Shown: positions 9,648-19,722, counted from the stretch's first letter. The stretch is DNA of 64,000 nucleotides from Photobacterium sp. DA100 (GCF_029223585.1 NZ_CP119423.1:3534001-3598000), one strand, 5' to 3'. The notes: generated by a model from the letters alone, not told the origin. Numbers and translations are program-made.

Positions 9648-11476
9648 TAGTACACATCCTTCTGATAACGCTTGCTCTTGCGTAGTTCACTCAAATATTG
9701 CTCGGCCTGCTCGCGGCTCTGTTTACCCTGCTGTTCGACAATGGTGATCAGCGCGTCGTGGACATCTTTAGCCATTCGGGTGGCGTCCCCACAGACATAA
9801 ATATGGGCACCATCCTGCAGCCACTGCCACACCTCGGCCGCATGTTCTAGCAGGCGGTGCTGGACGTAAACCTTCTCGGCCTGATCGCGACTAAATGCCA
9901 CGTCAATCCGGTTAACTACACCGGACTTTAGGTACTTCTGCCATTCCACCTGATAAAGGAAATCTTCGGTGAAGGTACGGTCGCCAAAGAACAGCCAGTT
10001 CTTGCCTTCTGCGCCGCGGTTATCGCGCTCCTGGACAAAGGCTCGAAACGGCGCGATACCTGTTCCCGGACCGACCATGATCACCGGTGTCGCATCATCT
10101 TCCGGCAGCTTGAAATGGTTGTTAGGTTCAACAAATACCCTGACACCGTCACCTTCTTCCAGGCGCTGGGCCAGATAGCTGGAGGCCCCGCCCTGACGGG
10201 TTTCCTCCCCTTTTTGGTACTCCACCAGCCCAACGGTCAGGTGGACTTCCTCTCCGACTTCCTCCTGGCTCGAAGCAATCGAGTACAGGCGTGGGGTCAA
10301 ACGACGCAGCAAGCCAAGCAGTTGCTGGGCACTCAGAGCTGCTTTTTTCTCACCCAGCACATCGATAATTTGGGTATTACCGGCATACTCCCGTAGCTTG
10401 TCTTTGTCCTCGACCAGCTTGGCCAACTTTTTACTGCCAGAGTGTTCAGCATATTTGGCCACCAGCTGTGGATTAGACAGCGTGATCTCATAGTGTTTGA
10501 TCAGGGCCTCGCGCAGCGCCACCGACTCACCATCGACCTCAACCTGCTCATCAGCGGCGAGACCAACTTTGGCCAAAATCGCCTCGGCAAGGGCGGGATC
10601 ATTGTCATACCACACCCCCAGAGCGTCGCCAGGCTGATAGGTCAGCCCCGACCCTTCAAGATCAATTTCTACATGGCGGACATCCTTCCCCGACTGCCGG
10701 CCGGTAATTTTCTGGCTGGTCAGCAGCGCGGCCGGGAACGGGTTCTTCTTGTTGTAAACCGATACCGCCGGCGCAGCCTGGCCCAGCGGCAACTGAACTA
10801 CATCCGCTTCACCGGAGCCGTGATCCGATTTCAAGGCTTTCTCGACTTTGCCCAGCGCTTCGTCAAGCCACGCGGTCGCTGCCGACTCGTAATCCACATC
10901 GCAGTCTAGACGGGGGAGAAACGCGGTCGCGCCTTGCTTGCTGAGAAAGGCATCAAAATCTTTGGCTGTCTGGCAGAAGAACTCATAACTGGAGTCGCCC
11001 AAGCCCACCACGGCGTATTGAAGGTCAGGCAGCTTAGGCGCCTTTTTCGATTGCAGGAATTCATGCAGCTCGACAGCGTCATCGGGTGCTTCCCCCTCAC
11101 CATGGGTGGAGGCCACAATAATGACATGGGTTTCCTTGGCGAGGTTTTTCCCCTTGTAATCCCCTGCGGCATAAAGCTCCGCCTCAATCCCCTTGGCATC
11201 GGCCTCTTGTTTCAGCTGCTCGGCAACCCCCTTGGCATTGCCGGTCTGGGAGGCATAAATAATCGTTAGCTTACCAGCAGGCTGACTGCGAGTTGCCAAT
11301 GCCGGCGCCTGAGCCGGCTGAACTTGTCCGGCCCCCTGCGTTTGGCTAAGCCCCCAAAAATAACCACTGATCCACGCCAGCTGTTGTGGCGATAACTCGG
11401 CGGCAGCCTGCTGAAGTTGACCTATTTGCTGATCATTAAGCGGGCTGGCCAGAGCTGAAAGTTCCTTAAGTAACAT
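9647..11476 (-). CDS. cysJ: Sulfite reductase (NADPH) flavoprotein alpha subunit
   Basis: FAD/FMN electron-transfer subunit that passes electrons from NADPH to CysI. Start ATG 11476 ([15 protein letters not shown]) matches the E. coli N-terminus in length; an in-frame ATG at 11497 has no ribosome-binding site. The flavodoxin (FMN) domain spans residues ~60-200 ([43 protein letters not shown]). The ferredoxin-reductase-type FAD/NADPH part has [42 protein letters not shown] and the C-terminal [17 protein letters not shown]. It is the first gene of cysJIH. Expected control is by CysB, but I could not assign a CysB site by eye. Confidence 0.97.
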   Translation of the reverse strand: MLLKELSALASPLNDQQIGQLQQAAAELSPQQLAWISGYFWGLSQTQGAGQVQPAQAPALATRSQPAGKLTIIYASQTGNAKGVAEQLKQEADAKGIEAELYAAGDYKGKNLAKETHVIIVASTHGEGEAPDDAVELHEFLQSKKAPKLPDLQYAVVGLGDSSYEFFCQTAKDFDAFLSKQGATAFLPRLDCDVDYESAATAWLDEALGKVEKALKSDHGSGEADVVQLPLGQAAPAVSVYNKKNPFPAALLTSQKITGRQSGKDVRHVEIDLEGSGLTYQPGDALGVWYDNDPALAEAILAKVGLAADEQVEVDGESVALREALIKHYEITLSNPQLVAKYAEHSGSKKLAKLVEDKDKLREYAGNTQIIDVLGEKKAALSAQQLLGLLRRLTPRLYSIASSQEEVGEEVHLTVGLVEYQKGEETRQGGASSYLAQRLEEGDGVRVFVEPNNHFKLPEDDATPVIMVGPGTGIAPFRAFVQERDNRGAEGKNWLFFGDRTFTEDFLYQVEWQKYLKSGVVNRIDVAFSRDQAEKVYVQHRLLEHAAEVWQWLQDGAHIYVCGDATRMAKDVHDALITIVEQQGKQSREQAEQYLSELRKSKRYQKDVY

Positions 11477-11585
11477 GACACGACGATCCCTATACATTGC
11501 GTATGGGTTAGATTAGCTACTCAGAGAAATAACAAGAAAGAATAGATAAGAATGTTTTATAACGTTTTGTAAGGGTAATGAGCAA

Positions 11586-11614
11586 AAAAACTGCAGACTC
11601 AGCTGCAGTTTTTC
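11586..11614 (-). terminator. Probable terminator of the 77-aa hypothetical gene
   Basis: Inverted repeat AAACTGCAG / CTGCAGTTT with A- and T-tracts on the flanks, just after the stop of the minus-strand gene at 11623 and upstream of cysJ. Confidence 0.75.
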
Positions 11615-11622
11615 TCAGTAAT

Positions 11623-11856
11623 TCAAAAGGTATCGGCTATCCTCACCTGGTGAAAACCGACTTCGAATGCCCTCTCAGTGGCCGTATCAATATCGCGATA
11701 ACATTTTTCGCTACCTGCCCCATCCGTTAGGGGGACAAAACCACCCCGTCGATGGCGGAATTCGACAATCCATCCATTCGCCTGGATGGAGGGTTCAATC
11801 ACTGCTTCCACGATCTCGCTGTTGGCATAGAGGTTCTGCAATTCTGTTAACGTCAT
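11623..11856 (-). CDS. Small conserved-looking hypothetical protein
   Basis: A 77-aa soluble acidic protein (MTLTELQNLYANSEIVEAVI...) not identified. It is supported as a real gene by a purine-rich GAAGGGG before the ATG, normal codon use, a mixed alpha/beta composition without repeats, and a terminator of its own. The core EFRHRRGGFVPLTDGAGSEK looks like a small beta-sheet domain. No signal peptide or membrane segment is present. It precedes cysJIH on the same strand, but the intervening terminator argues against a common transcript. Confidence 0.7.
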   Translation of the reverse strand: MTLTELQNLYANSEIVEAVIEPSIQANGWIVEFRHRRGGFVPLTDGAGSEKCYRDIDTATERAFEVGFHQVRIADTF

Positions 11857-11920
11857 AAGCCCGAGCCCCTTCCCGTTTCACCTTTTATAAAAATGGTACA
11901 AAACCGAGAAAACAGGCAAC

Positions 11921-11947
11921 AAAAAAGCCACGATTTCTCGTGGCTTT
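11921..11947 (-). terminator. Terminator of the outer-membrane barrel gene
   Basis: Stem AAAGCCACGA / TCGTGGCTTT with loop TTTC; the minus-strand transcript ends in a run of six T residues, 26 bases past the stop at 11973. Confidence 0.88.
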
Positions 11948-11972
11948 GGAATCGAAATAGAAAATGAATCGC

Positions 11973-12611
11973 TTAGATATCGATTTCGGCACCGATAAAC
12001 CAGCCATCGGCGAAGAACTCAGCGTCGCCTTTGATAAAGTCGAAGTCATAGTCCATCACACGGTAGCCCGCACGCAGGTTCAGATCTGCGGCAACTAGCG
12101 GGATACTCCACTTCACGCCCGCCTGACCGTCTACCGTGCTGGTGCTGTCGTAGTTGCCGAAATTCAGATCACCGAACAGAGATAGCGGCGTCATAGGAAT
12201 GCCCAGCTCAACATTACCGTAGAGGTTTGGCTGCCACTCGCTGAAGTTCTCATCACCGAACTTGCCCGAGTTGAACTTGGTCATGGTCACACCAAGATCG
12301 AACGCAACGGCATCGTTATCCAGGATTTCGTAATAGGCGGTGTATTCCGTTTGGCCGAACGACACAATGCCATTATCGACATCGGTGTAACGAAGGCGGA
12401 AGTTCGGCACCAAAGGAACGAAGTGCTCAAATGCCACATAGTAAGAGCCCGACGTATTGCTGTCTGACTCGCTACGGCTATCGTTAACCTTGGCGTCGTT
12501 GAACCAAGCATCAGCACCGACTTTTACCCCAAAAAGCGTTGCAGCCTGGGCAGGTGCTACCGCAGACAGTGCGACAGCAGCGGCTACCGCAGAAAGCGCT
12601 AATTTTTTCAT
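11973..12611 (-). CDS. TIGR04219-type outer-membrane beta-barrel protein
   Basis: A 212-aa exported protein. Start ATG 12611 follows GGAG and gives a textbook signal peptide (MKKLALSAVAAAVALSAVAP, cleavage after AQA). The mature part consists of alternating amphipathic beta strands and ends in an aromatic/acidic strand (GWFIGAEIDI) typical of barrels assembled by BAM. The sequence ATLFGVKVGADAWFNDAKVN at the mature start and the overall size fit the TIGR04219 family. The role is unknown, possibly a small porin-like or structural barrel. It is a monocistronic gene between its own terminator and pspG. Confidence 0.75.
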   Translation of the reverse strand: MKKLALSAVAAAVALSAVAPAQAATLFGVKVGADAWFNDAKVNDSRSESDSNTSGSYYVAFEHFVPLVPNFRLRYTDVDNGIVSFGQTEYTAYYEILDNDAVAFDLGVTMTKFNSGKFGDENFSEWQPNLYGNVELGIPMTPLSLFGDLNFGNYDSTSTVDGQAGVKWSIPLVAADLNLRAGYRVMDYDFDFIKGDAEFFADGWFIGAEIDI

Positions 12612-12757
12612 TATGAGTCTCCGCTCTTTATTAGTTTTAAGATAAAAAACGGCCAGACTATAGCAGATGCCGGTTAAGAAAACTGCACCGACAATGCCAA
12701 TCATCTACTTTCTTTTCAAATTTTTACATTCTACTTTTGGCCAATGGCCAAGCATGA

Positions 12758-12988
12758 TCAGCGGTAGTGACGTTTTCTGTGGGCTTGCTCGGCCTTGTGC
12801 TCGCGGTAGAGCCATACCACGACCGCAATCAGCAACAGCCAAGGCAGCAATTTGAACATCACCCCAATCATGCCTGCGACTGCCATCACCACAAACCCAG
12901 CGGCAACCGCCAACGCCATCCCCAAAATACTCACGCCAGTACAGACCAATACCACGGCAAACACCAGCAAAAATAAAAACTCGATCAT
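12758..12988 (-). CDS. pspG: Envelope stress response protein PspG
   Basis: A 76-aa inner-membrane protein of the phage-shock response, which protects the proton-motive force when the membrane is damaged. Two hydrophobic segments (FLFLLVFAVVLVCTGVSILG with ALAVAAGFVVMAVAG, and MFKLLPWLLLIAVVVWLY) and a basic tail (HKAEQAHRKRHYR) match PspG; the KLLPWLLL core is diagnostic. It lies downstream of dusA, as in E. coli. In E. coli pspG is transcribed from a sigma-54/PspF promoter, and a candidate sigma-54 element is at 13053-13070. Confidence 0.9.
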   Translation of the reverse strand: MIEFLFLLVFAVVLVCTGVSILGMALAVAAGFVVMAVAGMIGVMFKLLPWLLLIAVVVWLYREHKAEQAHRKRHYR

Positions 12989-13052
12989 CGCTCTCTCCTT
13001 CGATATCCAGTAAGCACCATTGGCAATATCATTACCTTGTATGACTTAGGTA

Positions 13053-13070
13053 TTGCACAAAGCAGACCAA
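13053..13070 (-). promoter_or_regulatory. Candidate sigma-54 promoter of pspG
   Basis: The minus strand reads TTGGTCTGCTTTGTGCAA: the invariant GG and GC are separated by exactly ten bases as required for the -24/-12 element, with TTGG and TGCAA flanks. It lies about 65 bases upstream of the pspG ATG and between that gene and the dusA terminator. The CAC after GG is not conserved, so this is a fair rather than perfect match. Confidence 0.5.
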
Positions 13071-13108
13071 GTTATTGAAACAATATTTATCTTTAAATAT
13101 CAGGAAAT

Positions 13109-13138
13109 TAAAAAAGGCATACCGCAAAACGGTATGCC
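13109..13138 (-). terminator. Rho-independent terminator of dusA
   Basis: Stem GGCATACCG / CGGTATGCC with loop of five bases; the minus-strand transcript continues with six T residues. It separates dusA from pspG, so pspG needs its own promoter. Confidence 0.88.
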
Positions 13139-13206
13139 TCTACATTCTTTGGCTTGGTCTATTTCGCCAACTGTTTGGCTTTTTTCACCATTGTTAGCCG
13201 GCGGGC

Positions 13207-14247
13207 TTAAACATCAAGATGGGCTGGGATCTTCGCCATAGCCTGCTCCAATACCTCGATCCCCGAGCCTGGCTTATGGGCATTTTCACTGATATGACGG
13301 CGCCACTGACGTGCCCCTGGCATATTCTGGAACAAACCCAGCATATGGCGGCTGATATGGTTCAGGTAAGTACCTTTGGCCAGTTCACGTTCGATATACG
13401 GGAACATGGCCTCAACAATCTCGCGGCGCTTTTTCACCGGTTTGTCTGAGCCATACAGGCGCTGATCAACGTCAGCCAGCAAGTAAGGATTTTGGTAAGC
13501 CTCGCGGCCAACCATAACGCCGTCCATATACTGCAGGTGCGCCTCGATTTCCGCCATGGTTTTCACCCCACCATTGATCCCCATCGTCAGGTGCGGAAAA
13601 TCTTGTTTCAGCTGGTATACACGCGGGTAATCCAGAGGGGGGATCTCACGGTTTTCTTTCGGACTCAAACCACTCAACCACGCCTTGCGTGCGTGGATAG
13701 TAAAGTCCTCACAGCCGCCTTTTTCGCTAACAATGCGAATGAAGTCGGTCAAGAACTCATACGAGTCCTGGTCATCAATACCAATACGCGTTTTCACCGA
13801 TACCGGGATATCCACCACTTCGCGCATCGCCGAAACGCACTGCGCCACCAAGTCGGCCTCCCCCATCAGGCAAGCACCGAAGCGACCATTTTGGACACGA
13901 TCAGACGGACACCCCACATTGAGGTTGATCTCATCATAGCCACGCTCTGCCGCCAGCTTCGCGCACTGCGCGAGATCGGCCGGGTTTGAGCCACCCAACT
14001 GCAGTACCAGTGGGTGCTCTTCTTCGTTGTAAGCCAAGTAATCGCCCTTACCGTGGATAATGGCACCGGTCGTCACCATTTCGGTATAAAGCTGGGTACG
14101 CTCACTGATCAGGCGATGGAAATAACGGCAATGACGGTCGGTCCAATCGAGCATAGGGGCAATAGATAAACGACAGTCCGGGTACTGGCCCAGCTGTGTT
14201 TGCTCATTGTTGGACTGTTCGTTCATTACAACAGCAGTATCTGTCAT
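13207..14247 (-). CDS. dusA: tRNA-dihydrouridine(20/20a) synthase DusA
   Basis: FMN-dependent reductase forming dihydrouridine at positions 20/20a of the tRNA D-loop. ATG 14247 is chosen since AGG stands six bases before it; in-frame ATGs at 14259 and 14226 are less well placed. The 346-aa TIM barrel shows [18 protein letters not shown] at the start, [20 protein letters not shown] with the catalytic cysteine, [30 protein letters not shown] and the FMN-phosphate loop [10 protein letters not shown] / [10 protein letters not shown]. The dusA-pspG and dusA-zur neighbourhood is conserved with E. coli. Confidence 0.95.
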   Translation of the reverse strand: MTDTAVVMNEQSNNEQTQLGQYPDCRLSIAPMLDWTDRHCRYFHRLISERTQLYTEMVTTGAIIHGKGDYLAYNEEEHPLVLQLGGSNPADLAQCAKLAAERGYDEINLNVGCPSDRVQNGRFGACLMGEADLVAQCVSAMREVVDIPVSVKTRIGIDDQDSYEFLTDFIRIVSEKGGCEDFTIHARKAWLSGLSPKENREIPPLDYPRVYQLKQDFPHLTMGINGGVKTMAEIEAHLQYMDGVMVGREAYQNPYLLADVDQRLYGSDKPVKKRREIVEAMFPYIERELAKGTYLNHISRHMLGLFQNMPGARQWRRHISENAHKPGSGIEVLEQAMAKIPAHLDV

Positions 14248-15085
14248 CGGAAACCTCATTATCGACCGCTAAATCTATCGTTCCTGATGCTGGGACAAGA
14301 GCCAACACCAAGGATCTCACAACGCTGCAAGGAGGCGGATTCTACCCTATTACGGCCTCTATCCCAAATCACATCGTATTTAGCCCAAAAGATCAGATGC
14401 TCGGTACTGTAAAAGTCCGACAAAGCCCCCCCCCGAATTAGACGTGGCAGGCTCCTTGGATTTAAGACAACAGCACACCAAGAAAAAAGCCACAAAAGCT
14501 GAACACCCAACCTAAATTACTGATAAGAAACAGAAAAAACCAACAATAAAAGCCAAACAAAAACCACTACCAGCTTAATGGTGAAAACAGCCGCGTTTGC
14601 TGTACAACAAAAGTGAGGATCACACCACTTGCAATAAGATCATGGCAAGCCTGCAGCCCCCCGAAAAAGGATCACCATGAGACAAATACTTAAAGCAAAA
14701 AGAACACCATAGACTAATATGAGACGCGCACTTTCGGTTAAACACTTAAGGCGTTGATATTTAAATAAAAATCAATTTAACACCCATAGGCAAATTACTA
14801 AAATAGCGAACCCGCAAAATACCTCAAAGAGCTGCACAATCATAAAAACCAAATAAATTCATAAACTTAAATACAACAAAAATCCGAAGCCCAACCCTGT
14901 ACAGCTTTAAGCTGGCAAAATCAGAAAAACCATAGCAGAACTAGGAGTCGCACACCCTAAGCCGGATCTAAGCGGGATCAACCTCCGGTGTTTTCTGGCA
15001 GACATAACGGAATCACCATAACTAACATCACTTTAGGCACGAGTATGGTAAGATGGAGCACTTATCGCTTGTATTTTGAGGTTAT
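14248..15085. other. 838-bp gene-free A-rich region between dusA and zur
   Basis: No coding sequence with a plausible start and codon use. From about 14460 to 14950 the plus strand is markedly A-rich and contains many short A-runs, unlike the neighbouring genes. A run of nine C residues lies near 14427-14435. A dusA promoter sits at 14339-14367. The rest could hold a small RNA or be decayed sequence; nothing decisive is visible. Confidence 0.6.
14339..14367 (-). promoter_or_regulatory. Sigma-70 promoter of dusA
   Basis: Minus strand TTGGGA, 17-base spacer, TAGAAT. This would start transcription near 14332 and give a leader of about 85 bases before ATG 14247. Confidence 0.5.
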
Positions 15086-15529
15086 ATGGCAAATAAAGGT
15101 CAGTTGCTGGCAACCGCCCAGCAGCTCTGTGAGCAACGAGGAGTAAGACTGACGCCTCAAAGACTGAAAGTTCTGGCTCTGATCATTGAGCACCACAGCT
15201 CCATCAGTGCCTATGAGCTATTGGATTTGCTGCGAGAAAGCGAACCACAAGCCAAACCTCCGACGGTCTACCGAGCGCTGGACTTTCTCCTTGCCCAAGG
15301 CTTTGTGCATAAAGTCGAGTCGACCAACAGCTATATTGCCTGTTGCTTACTGGGCCATGCAGATCACTGTTCCCAGCTTCTCATTTGCAGCCAGTGCGGT
15401 AACGTCGAAGAGTGCCATGACGAGGAACTAGCCAAACTCCTTCGCCAGCGTGCCGAGCAACGAGGCTTTGAGGTCACTAACCATGTCGTAGAAAGCCATG
15501 GTGTTTGCCAGCATTGTAAAAACAAGTAA
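15086..15529 (+). CDS. zur: Zinc uptake regulator Zur (Fur family)
   Basis: A 147-aa zinc-sensing repressor of zinc import genes. The N-terminal winged helix includes GVRLTPQRLKVLALIIEHHS and PPTVYRALDFLLAQGFVHKV. The C-terminal metal-binding/dimer domain has HADHCSQLLICSQCGNVEEC and HGVCQHCKNK, giving the two CXXC pairs of the structural zinc site plus His/Cys/Glu sensor ligands. Neighbourhood with dusA agrees with E. coli zur and separates it from the ferric regulator Fur. GAGG precedes the ATG. Confidence 0.93.
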   Translation: MANKGQLLATAQQLCEQRGVRLTPQRLKVLALIIEHHSSISAYELLDLLRESEPQAKPPTVYRALDFLLAQGFVHKVESTNSYIACCLLGHADHCSQLLICSQCGNVEECHDEELAKLLRQRAEQRGFEVTNHVVESHGVCQHCKNK

Positions 15530-15566
15530 GTTATTTTATTCAGACAGAGACAGTCGTTATTAGATT

Positions 15567-16031
15567 ATGCGCGCAGAATTCGTAAACCCTTTCTTGGCGT
15601 CACTTTTGAATGTTCTCAAAACCATGGCGTCAATGGAGCTGGCTCCACAGAAACCCCGTCTTAAAAAAGATGAGGTCGCCAGAGGCGATGTTTCCGGCTT
15701 AATAGGTATGGTAGGCCCGAAAACCAGGGGATCGATGTCAATCACTTTCGATGAGGGGCTCGCGCTGGAAATAATGCAGAGAATGCTGGGCGAGCGCCCG
15801 CATAGTATTAATGAGGAAGTCACTGATATGGTGGGTGAAATCACCAATATGGTGACCGGAGGTGCCAAGCGCATCTTGGCCGAGAAAGGCTATGAATTCG
15901 ATATGGCAACCCCTGCCGTCGTTTCCGGCCGCGGCCATACCATTACTCACAAGTGCGACGGCGCTATCATTATCATGCCGTTCGACTCTGAATACGGTAA
16001 AGCCTTTATCGAAATATGCTTTGACGGCTAG
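15567..16031 (+). CDS. Chemotaxis protein CheX-type phosphatase
   Basis: A 154-aa soluble protein of the CheC/CheX/FliY superfamily, members of which dephosphorylate CheY-P and help adaptation. The signature helix with the catalytic Glu and Asn is visible in EVTDMVGEITNMVTGGAKRI at about residues 91-110; only one such motif occurs, as in CheX. The gene follows zur by 37 bases and may share its transcript, although no functional link is evident. No receptor or cheY gene is adjacent; a chemoreceptor lies at 55410. Confidence 0.82.
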   Translation: MRAEFVNPFLASLLNVLKTMASMELAPQKPRLKKDEVARGDVSGLIGMVGPKTRGSMSITFDEGLALEIMQRMLGERPHSINEEVTDMVGEITNMVTGGAKRILAEKGYEFDMATPAVVSGRGHTITHKCDGAIIIMPFDSEYGKAFIEICFDG

Positions 16032-16296
16032 CCAACCTCCTGCCCTTTTGCTTTCAGCTAGCTTGGCTGGCTGGAAGCTATTCCCGCCGTTACCATCAAA
16101 CTTATCACTTTGATTTTTATGTGAAGTTGCCACAAATCTCAGATAAAAGACTACCAACTGCCATATATTCGATCTAGACTCGATATGCTGGATAGGCATC
16201 AAGTCACTTATTCGTTTGATGTCCCCCTGCGCGTCATTTTGCTTCCCCGTAGGGGCTAAGCAAGGAAATACCCTCATTCAAAGGAAAGATCGTAAC

Positions 16297-16506
16297 ATGA
16301 ACAAACTGACTGGAACCGTAAAATGGTTCAACGATGAAAAGGGCTTTGGCTTTATCTCTGGTGCTGATGGCAAAGATGTATTCGTCCACTTCAGTGCTAT
16401 TCAGGCTCAGGGCCGTCGCACCCTACATGAAGGTCAAAGTGTTGAGTTTATCGTGACAGATGGTCAGAAAGGTCCACAAGCTAGCGAAGTTGTTGCGCTG
16501 TCTTAA
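16297..16506 (+). CDS. Cold-shock protein, CspA family
   Basis: A 69-aa OB-fold RNA/DNA-binding protein acting as an RNA chaperone. RNP1 (KGFGFI) and RNP2 (VFVHF) motifs are intact within [20 protein letters not shown] and [16 protein letters not shown] 16297 follows AAGGAAAG; an upstream in-frame extension (from 16216) is leader. The long, hairpin-prone 5' region (inverted repeats at about 16196-16225 and CCCC/GGGG near 16245) is compatible with the temperature-sensitive leaders of csp mRNAs. Which CspA paralogue it is cannot be decided. Confidence 0.93.
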   Translation: MNKLTGTVKWFNDEKGFGFISGADGKDVFVHFSAIQAQGRRTLHEGQSVEFIVTDGQKGPQASEVVALS

Positions 16507-16525
16507 TGCCGCCGAAAACTCTCAT

Positions 16526-16556
16526 AAAAAAAACGCCGCTAAGCGGCGTTTTTTAT
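16526..16556. terminator. Bidirectional terminator between the cold-shock gene and pgi
   Basis: Stem ACGCCGCT / AGCGGCGT with flanking A8 and T6 tracts, between convergent genes. Confidence 0.9.
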
Positions 16557-16576
16557 TATCTCGACACAGCCGGCAA

Positions 16577-18229
16577 TTACTGGCGCCACTGTTTGAATGC
16601 GTTGATCAGACCGTTAGTCGAGCTATCGTGGCTCGCGATAGCCTCATCACCACCAAGCTCAGGTAGGATCTTGTTCGCTAGCTGTTTACCCAGCTCAACA
16701 CCCCACTGATCAAAACTGTAGATATTCCAAATCACACCTTGAGTAAAGATTTTGTGCTCATACAGCGCGATCAGAGAACCCAATACCGATGGCGTAACCT
16801 GCTTGACCAAAATGGAGTTAGTCGGGCGGTTACCGTCAAAGACCTTGAATGGTACCAGTTCAGCGACCTCTTCCAGCGTTTTTCCTGCCGCTAGGAATTC
16901 CGCTTCAACCTGCTCTTTGGTTTTGCCGAAGGCCAATGCTTCAGTCTGGGCAAAGAAGTTGGCCATCAGTTTTGGATGGTGGTCGCTAAGTGGGTTGTGG
17001 CTGATGGCCGGTGCAATGAAGTCACATGGGATCAGCTTGGTTCCCTGGTGGATCAACTGGTAGAAGGCGTGCTGGCCATTGGTACCAGGTTCGCCCCAGA
17101 TAATTGGGCCAGTTTGGTAATCGATCGGGTTACCACCACGGTCAACGCACTTACCGTTTGATTCCATGTTGCCCTGCTGGAAGTAAGCCGCAAAGCGGTG
17201 CAGGTACTGATCATAAGGCAGGATAGCCTCAGACTCGGCGCCATGGAAGTTGTTGTACCAAATACCGATCAAGGCAAGGATCACTGGCAGGTTCTGCTCA
17301 AGCGGCGCTTCAGCAAAGTGCTTGTCCATCGCATGGGCACCGTCAAGCAGCTCAACGAAGTTATCGAAGCCGATTGCTAGGCTGATAGACAGGCCGATGG
17401 CCGAACATAGAGAGTAACGACCACCAACCCAGTCCCAGAACTCGAACATGTTATCGGTGTCGATGCCGAAGTCCGCCACAGACTGGGCGTTGGTCGACAA
17501 TGCTGCGAAGTGCTTGGCAACATGGCCCTGCTCGCCCGCAGCAGCCAGGAACCAATCACGTGCCGAATGGGCGTTGGTCATAGTTTCTTGCGTGGTGAAG
17601 GTCTTAGACGCAATCAGGAACAAGGTCGTTTCAGGGTTAAGACCTTTAAGGGTCTCGGCAATGTGGGTGCCGTCAACGTTCGATACGAAGTGCATGTTCA
17701 GGCGAGTTTTGTATGGCACCAGAGCTTCTGTCACCATGTATGGGCCAAGATCCGAGCCGCCGATACCGATGTTCACAACATCGGTGATTTCTTTGCCGGT
17801 GTAACCTTTCCACTCACCGTCAACAATACGCGCAGTGAAAGCTTTCATCTTTTCCAGTACCGCATTGACGTTTGGCATCACATCTTCGCCGTCAACCATG
17901 ATTGGCGTATTACTGCGGTTACGAAGTGCCGAGTGCAGCACCGCGCGGTTTTCAGTCTTATTGATTTTCTCGCCGCTGAACAGATCGGCAATCGCCGCTT
18001 TGACTTCTGTCTGCTCAGCCAAAGCGAACAGCTTACCCATGGTTTCTTCAGTGATCAGGTTCTTGGAGAAATCCAGTAGGATGTCATCGCCGAAGTTGGC
18101 CGAAAACTTATTGAAACGCTCGCTGTCGCTGGCAAAAAGCTCGCTTAGCTGAAGGTCCTGTGCATTTTCAAAGTGTGCCGTTAGCGCTTTCCACGCCTCA
18201 GTTTGGGTTGGATTGATGTTTTTCAACAT
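16577..18229 (-). CDS. pgi: Glucose-6-phosphate isomerase
   Basis: Interconverts glucose-6-phosphate and fructose-6-phosphate in glycolysis and gluconeogenesis. The 550-aa protein (E. coli 549) starts at ATG 18229 ([13 protein letters not shown]). Motifs seen: [36 protein letters not shown], the PGI signature [18 protein letters not shown], and [19 protein letters not shown] with the catalytic region, ending in [15 protein letters not shown]. It is a single gene with a terminator shared with the cold-shock gene. The pgi-alr-dnaB proximity is shared with other Vibrionaceae. Confidence 0.97.
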   Translation of the reverse strand: MLKNINPTQTEAWKALTAHFENAQDLQLSELFASDSERFNKFSANFGDDILLDFSKNLITEETMGKLFALAEQTEVKAAIADLFSGEKINKTENRAVLHSALRNRSNTPIMVDGEDVMPNVNAVLEKMKAFTARIVDGEWKGYTGKEITDVVNIGIGGSDLGPYMVTEALVPYKTRLNMHFVSNVDGTHIAETLKGLNPETTLFLIASKTFTTQETMTNAHSARDWFLAAAGEQGHVAKHFAALSTNAQSVADFGIDTDNMFEFWDWVGGRYSLCSAIGLSISLAIGFDNFVELLDGAHAMDKHFAEAPLEQNLPVILALIGIWYNNFHGAESEAILPYDQYLHRFAAYFQQGNMESNGKCVDRGGNPIDYQTGPIIWGEPGTNGQHAFYQLIHQGTKLIPCDFIAPAISHNPLSDHHPKLMANFFAQTEALAFGKTKEQVEAEFLAAGKTLEEVAELVPFKVFDGNRPTNSILVKQVTPSVLGSLIALYEHKIFTQGVIWNIYSFDQWGVELGKQLANKILPELGGDEAIASHDSSTNGLINAFKQWRQ

Positions 18230-18522
18230 GATGAAATTCCTGATTTTTAATTGTTAATCCATTAGTCTTGTCAGCAAAACCCAAGTAATGGATCCCCGAT
18301 CTTAGTAAATCTTGTTCGTAGCGTTGACCCTAGTGTAGCTCAACTTACTTGGTCAGCTAAATTTTTGTAATTTTACAACTTATGAATAATTATGACGTGA
18401 AGGCATACCTACCTTCATTGCGTCAGGTCACGAAATTCGAGAGTAAGTTGCAAGCCAAGGAAACCGTCAAATATTCACTAGGCGTCGCGTTTCTAGCGCC
18501 TACTTTAAGAAGGATAATAACG

Positions 18523-18942
18523 ATGTGGTACCAAAAAACAATCCAGCTTCGCTCACGCGCCCGAGGCTTTCACCTGATCACCGATGAAATTGAACAACAA
18601 ATTCCAGAGTTAGCCCAGCTCAATATCGGTCTCGCCCACCTCTTTATCCAGCATACCTCGGCCAGCCTGACCCTCAACGAAAATGCCGATCCGACAGTGC
18701 GCAGTGATATGGAGGCCCACTTCAACCACGTCGCACCAGAGCGCGCGCCCTACTACCAGCATACCTATGAGGGCGATGACGATATGCCGGCCCATATCAA
18801 GGCATCAATGCTGGGAAACAGTGTCAGTATACCAATCAGCAAGGGGCGGCTGGCTCTGGGCACCTGGCAGGGAATTTACCTTGGCGAGCACCGTGACCAC
18901 GGTGGCAACCGTCGAGTGGTGATCACCCTGCAGGGGGTGTAA
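18523..18942 (+). CDS. yjbQ: YjbQ/UPF0047-family protein
   Basis: A 139-aa trimeric-fold protein of the widespread YjbQ family, reported to have weak thiamine-phosphate synthase activity; the physiological role is unsettled. ATG 18523 follows AAGAAGGA; the longer frame from 18382 has no comparable site. Family motifs are [20 protein letters not shown], the [20 protein letters not shown] segment and [16 protein letters not shown], with clustered His residues that bind metal. It is divergent from pgi and convergent with the unknown gene at 18979. Confidence 0.92.
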   Translation: MWYQKTIQLRSRARGFHLITDEIEQQIPELAQLNIGLAHLFIQHTSASLTLNENADPTVRSDMEAHFNHVAPERAPYYQHTYEGDDDMPAHIKASMLGNSVSIPISKGRLALGTWQGIYLGEHRDHGGNRRVVITLQGV

Positions 18943-18978
18943 TGCCTGCCGGGCGGCTTGAAAGGAATTAGCTACGGG

Positions 18979-19665
18979 CTACCAAGGAAAGGACGTTTTC
19001 TGGCGAGGCTTACGCTTTTTTTCGACCTCCACCACACACAGGTAGTCTTCGTGAAACTGCGGCAGCTCCAAGAGGGCCTTGGGTACATACAACCGGACTT
19101 TCGAATCTGCCAGAATAATCGTTTGCAACGTGTCCAGCGGCATACACACGATTTCACCGGCTGAGAGCTTCATCCCGTAATTCAAGCTCACTTTGCCGTT
19201 CTTACCGACGGATTTGACCAGCGGATAGCCAAACAAGCTCAGGGGCTCGGTGGTGAGCTTGATTGTCTCGTTAAAGGTGGCCTCGATATAGACCAGCTCG
19301 GAGTTTATCTGCTCGGCTAACTTGTCAACTTCGTGTTTGATGGCCGCGGAGAAAACCCACTCGTTGAGCACCGGTTCCCACTTGCCGCCTAACTGCAAAC
19401 AGCGCTTGTACACAAAGCGGTTCTTGCGCCCGGTAGCCAGGGTGCAGATATCGATATTGCCCTGCTCCTCGAAGGGCATCAGCAGCCTGAACACCGCATC
19501 GTTGGCATGGTGGGCATAGCGGTCGGAGATCTCTTCGACATGGAGCATAAAGGTGCCCAGCGGCAACGTTTGGCTATTGTCATCAATAATGATTCGGCAG
19601 TGGCCAGACCCTTTGGTGCACAGGAAATAGGATTCCTTGCGCTCTAGCACAGTAAATTCTTGCAT
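18979..19665 (-). CDS. Hypothetical protein, last gene of a lambda O/P-like cluster
   Basis: A 228-aa cytoplasmic protein that I do not recognise. It lacks a signal peptide and membrane segments. It is beta-rich, with a histidine-containing middle (EISDRYAHHANDAVFRLLMP) and a strongly basic tail (VEVEKKRKPRQKTSFPW) that could contact nucleic acid. Codon use is like its neighbours and the frame is intact. It follows the lambda P-like gene by 57 bases on the same strand and probably shares its transcript. Any role in replication is only suggested by position. Confidence 0.7.
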   Translation of the reverse strand: MQEFTVLERKESYFLCTKGSGHCRIIIDDNSQTLPLGTFMLHVEEISDRYAHHANDAVFRLLMPFEEQGNIDICTLATGRKNRFVYKRCLQLGGKWEPVLNEWVFSAAIKHEVDKLAEQINSELVYIEATFNETIKLTTEPLSLFGYPLVKSVGKNGKVSLNYGMKLSAGEIVCMPLDTLQTIILADSKVRLYVPKALLELPQFHEDYLCVVEVEKKRKPRQKTSFPW

Positions 19666-19722
19666 CTACCTCAATAACCTCAGCATAACAAAACAGCAGT
19701 ATCTTGCGAATGGAGCATCAGG

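Noticed and set aside
14259..14510. 83-codon minus-strand frame upstream of dusA
   Set aside because: It contains the dusA promoter and a poly-G/C run, has odd codon use and no ribosome-binding site.
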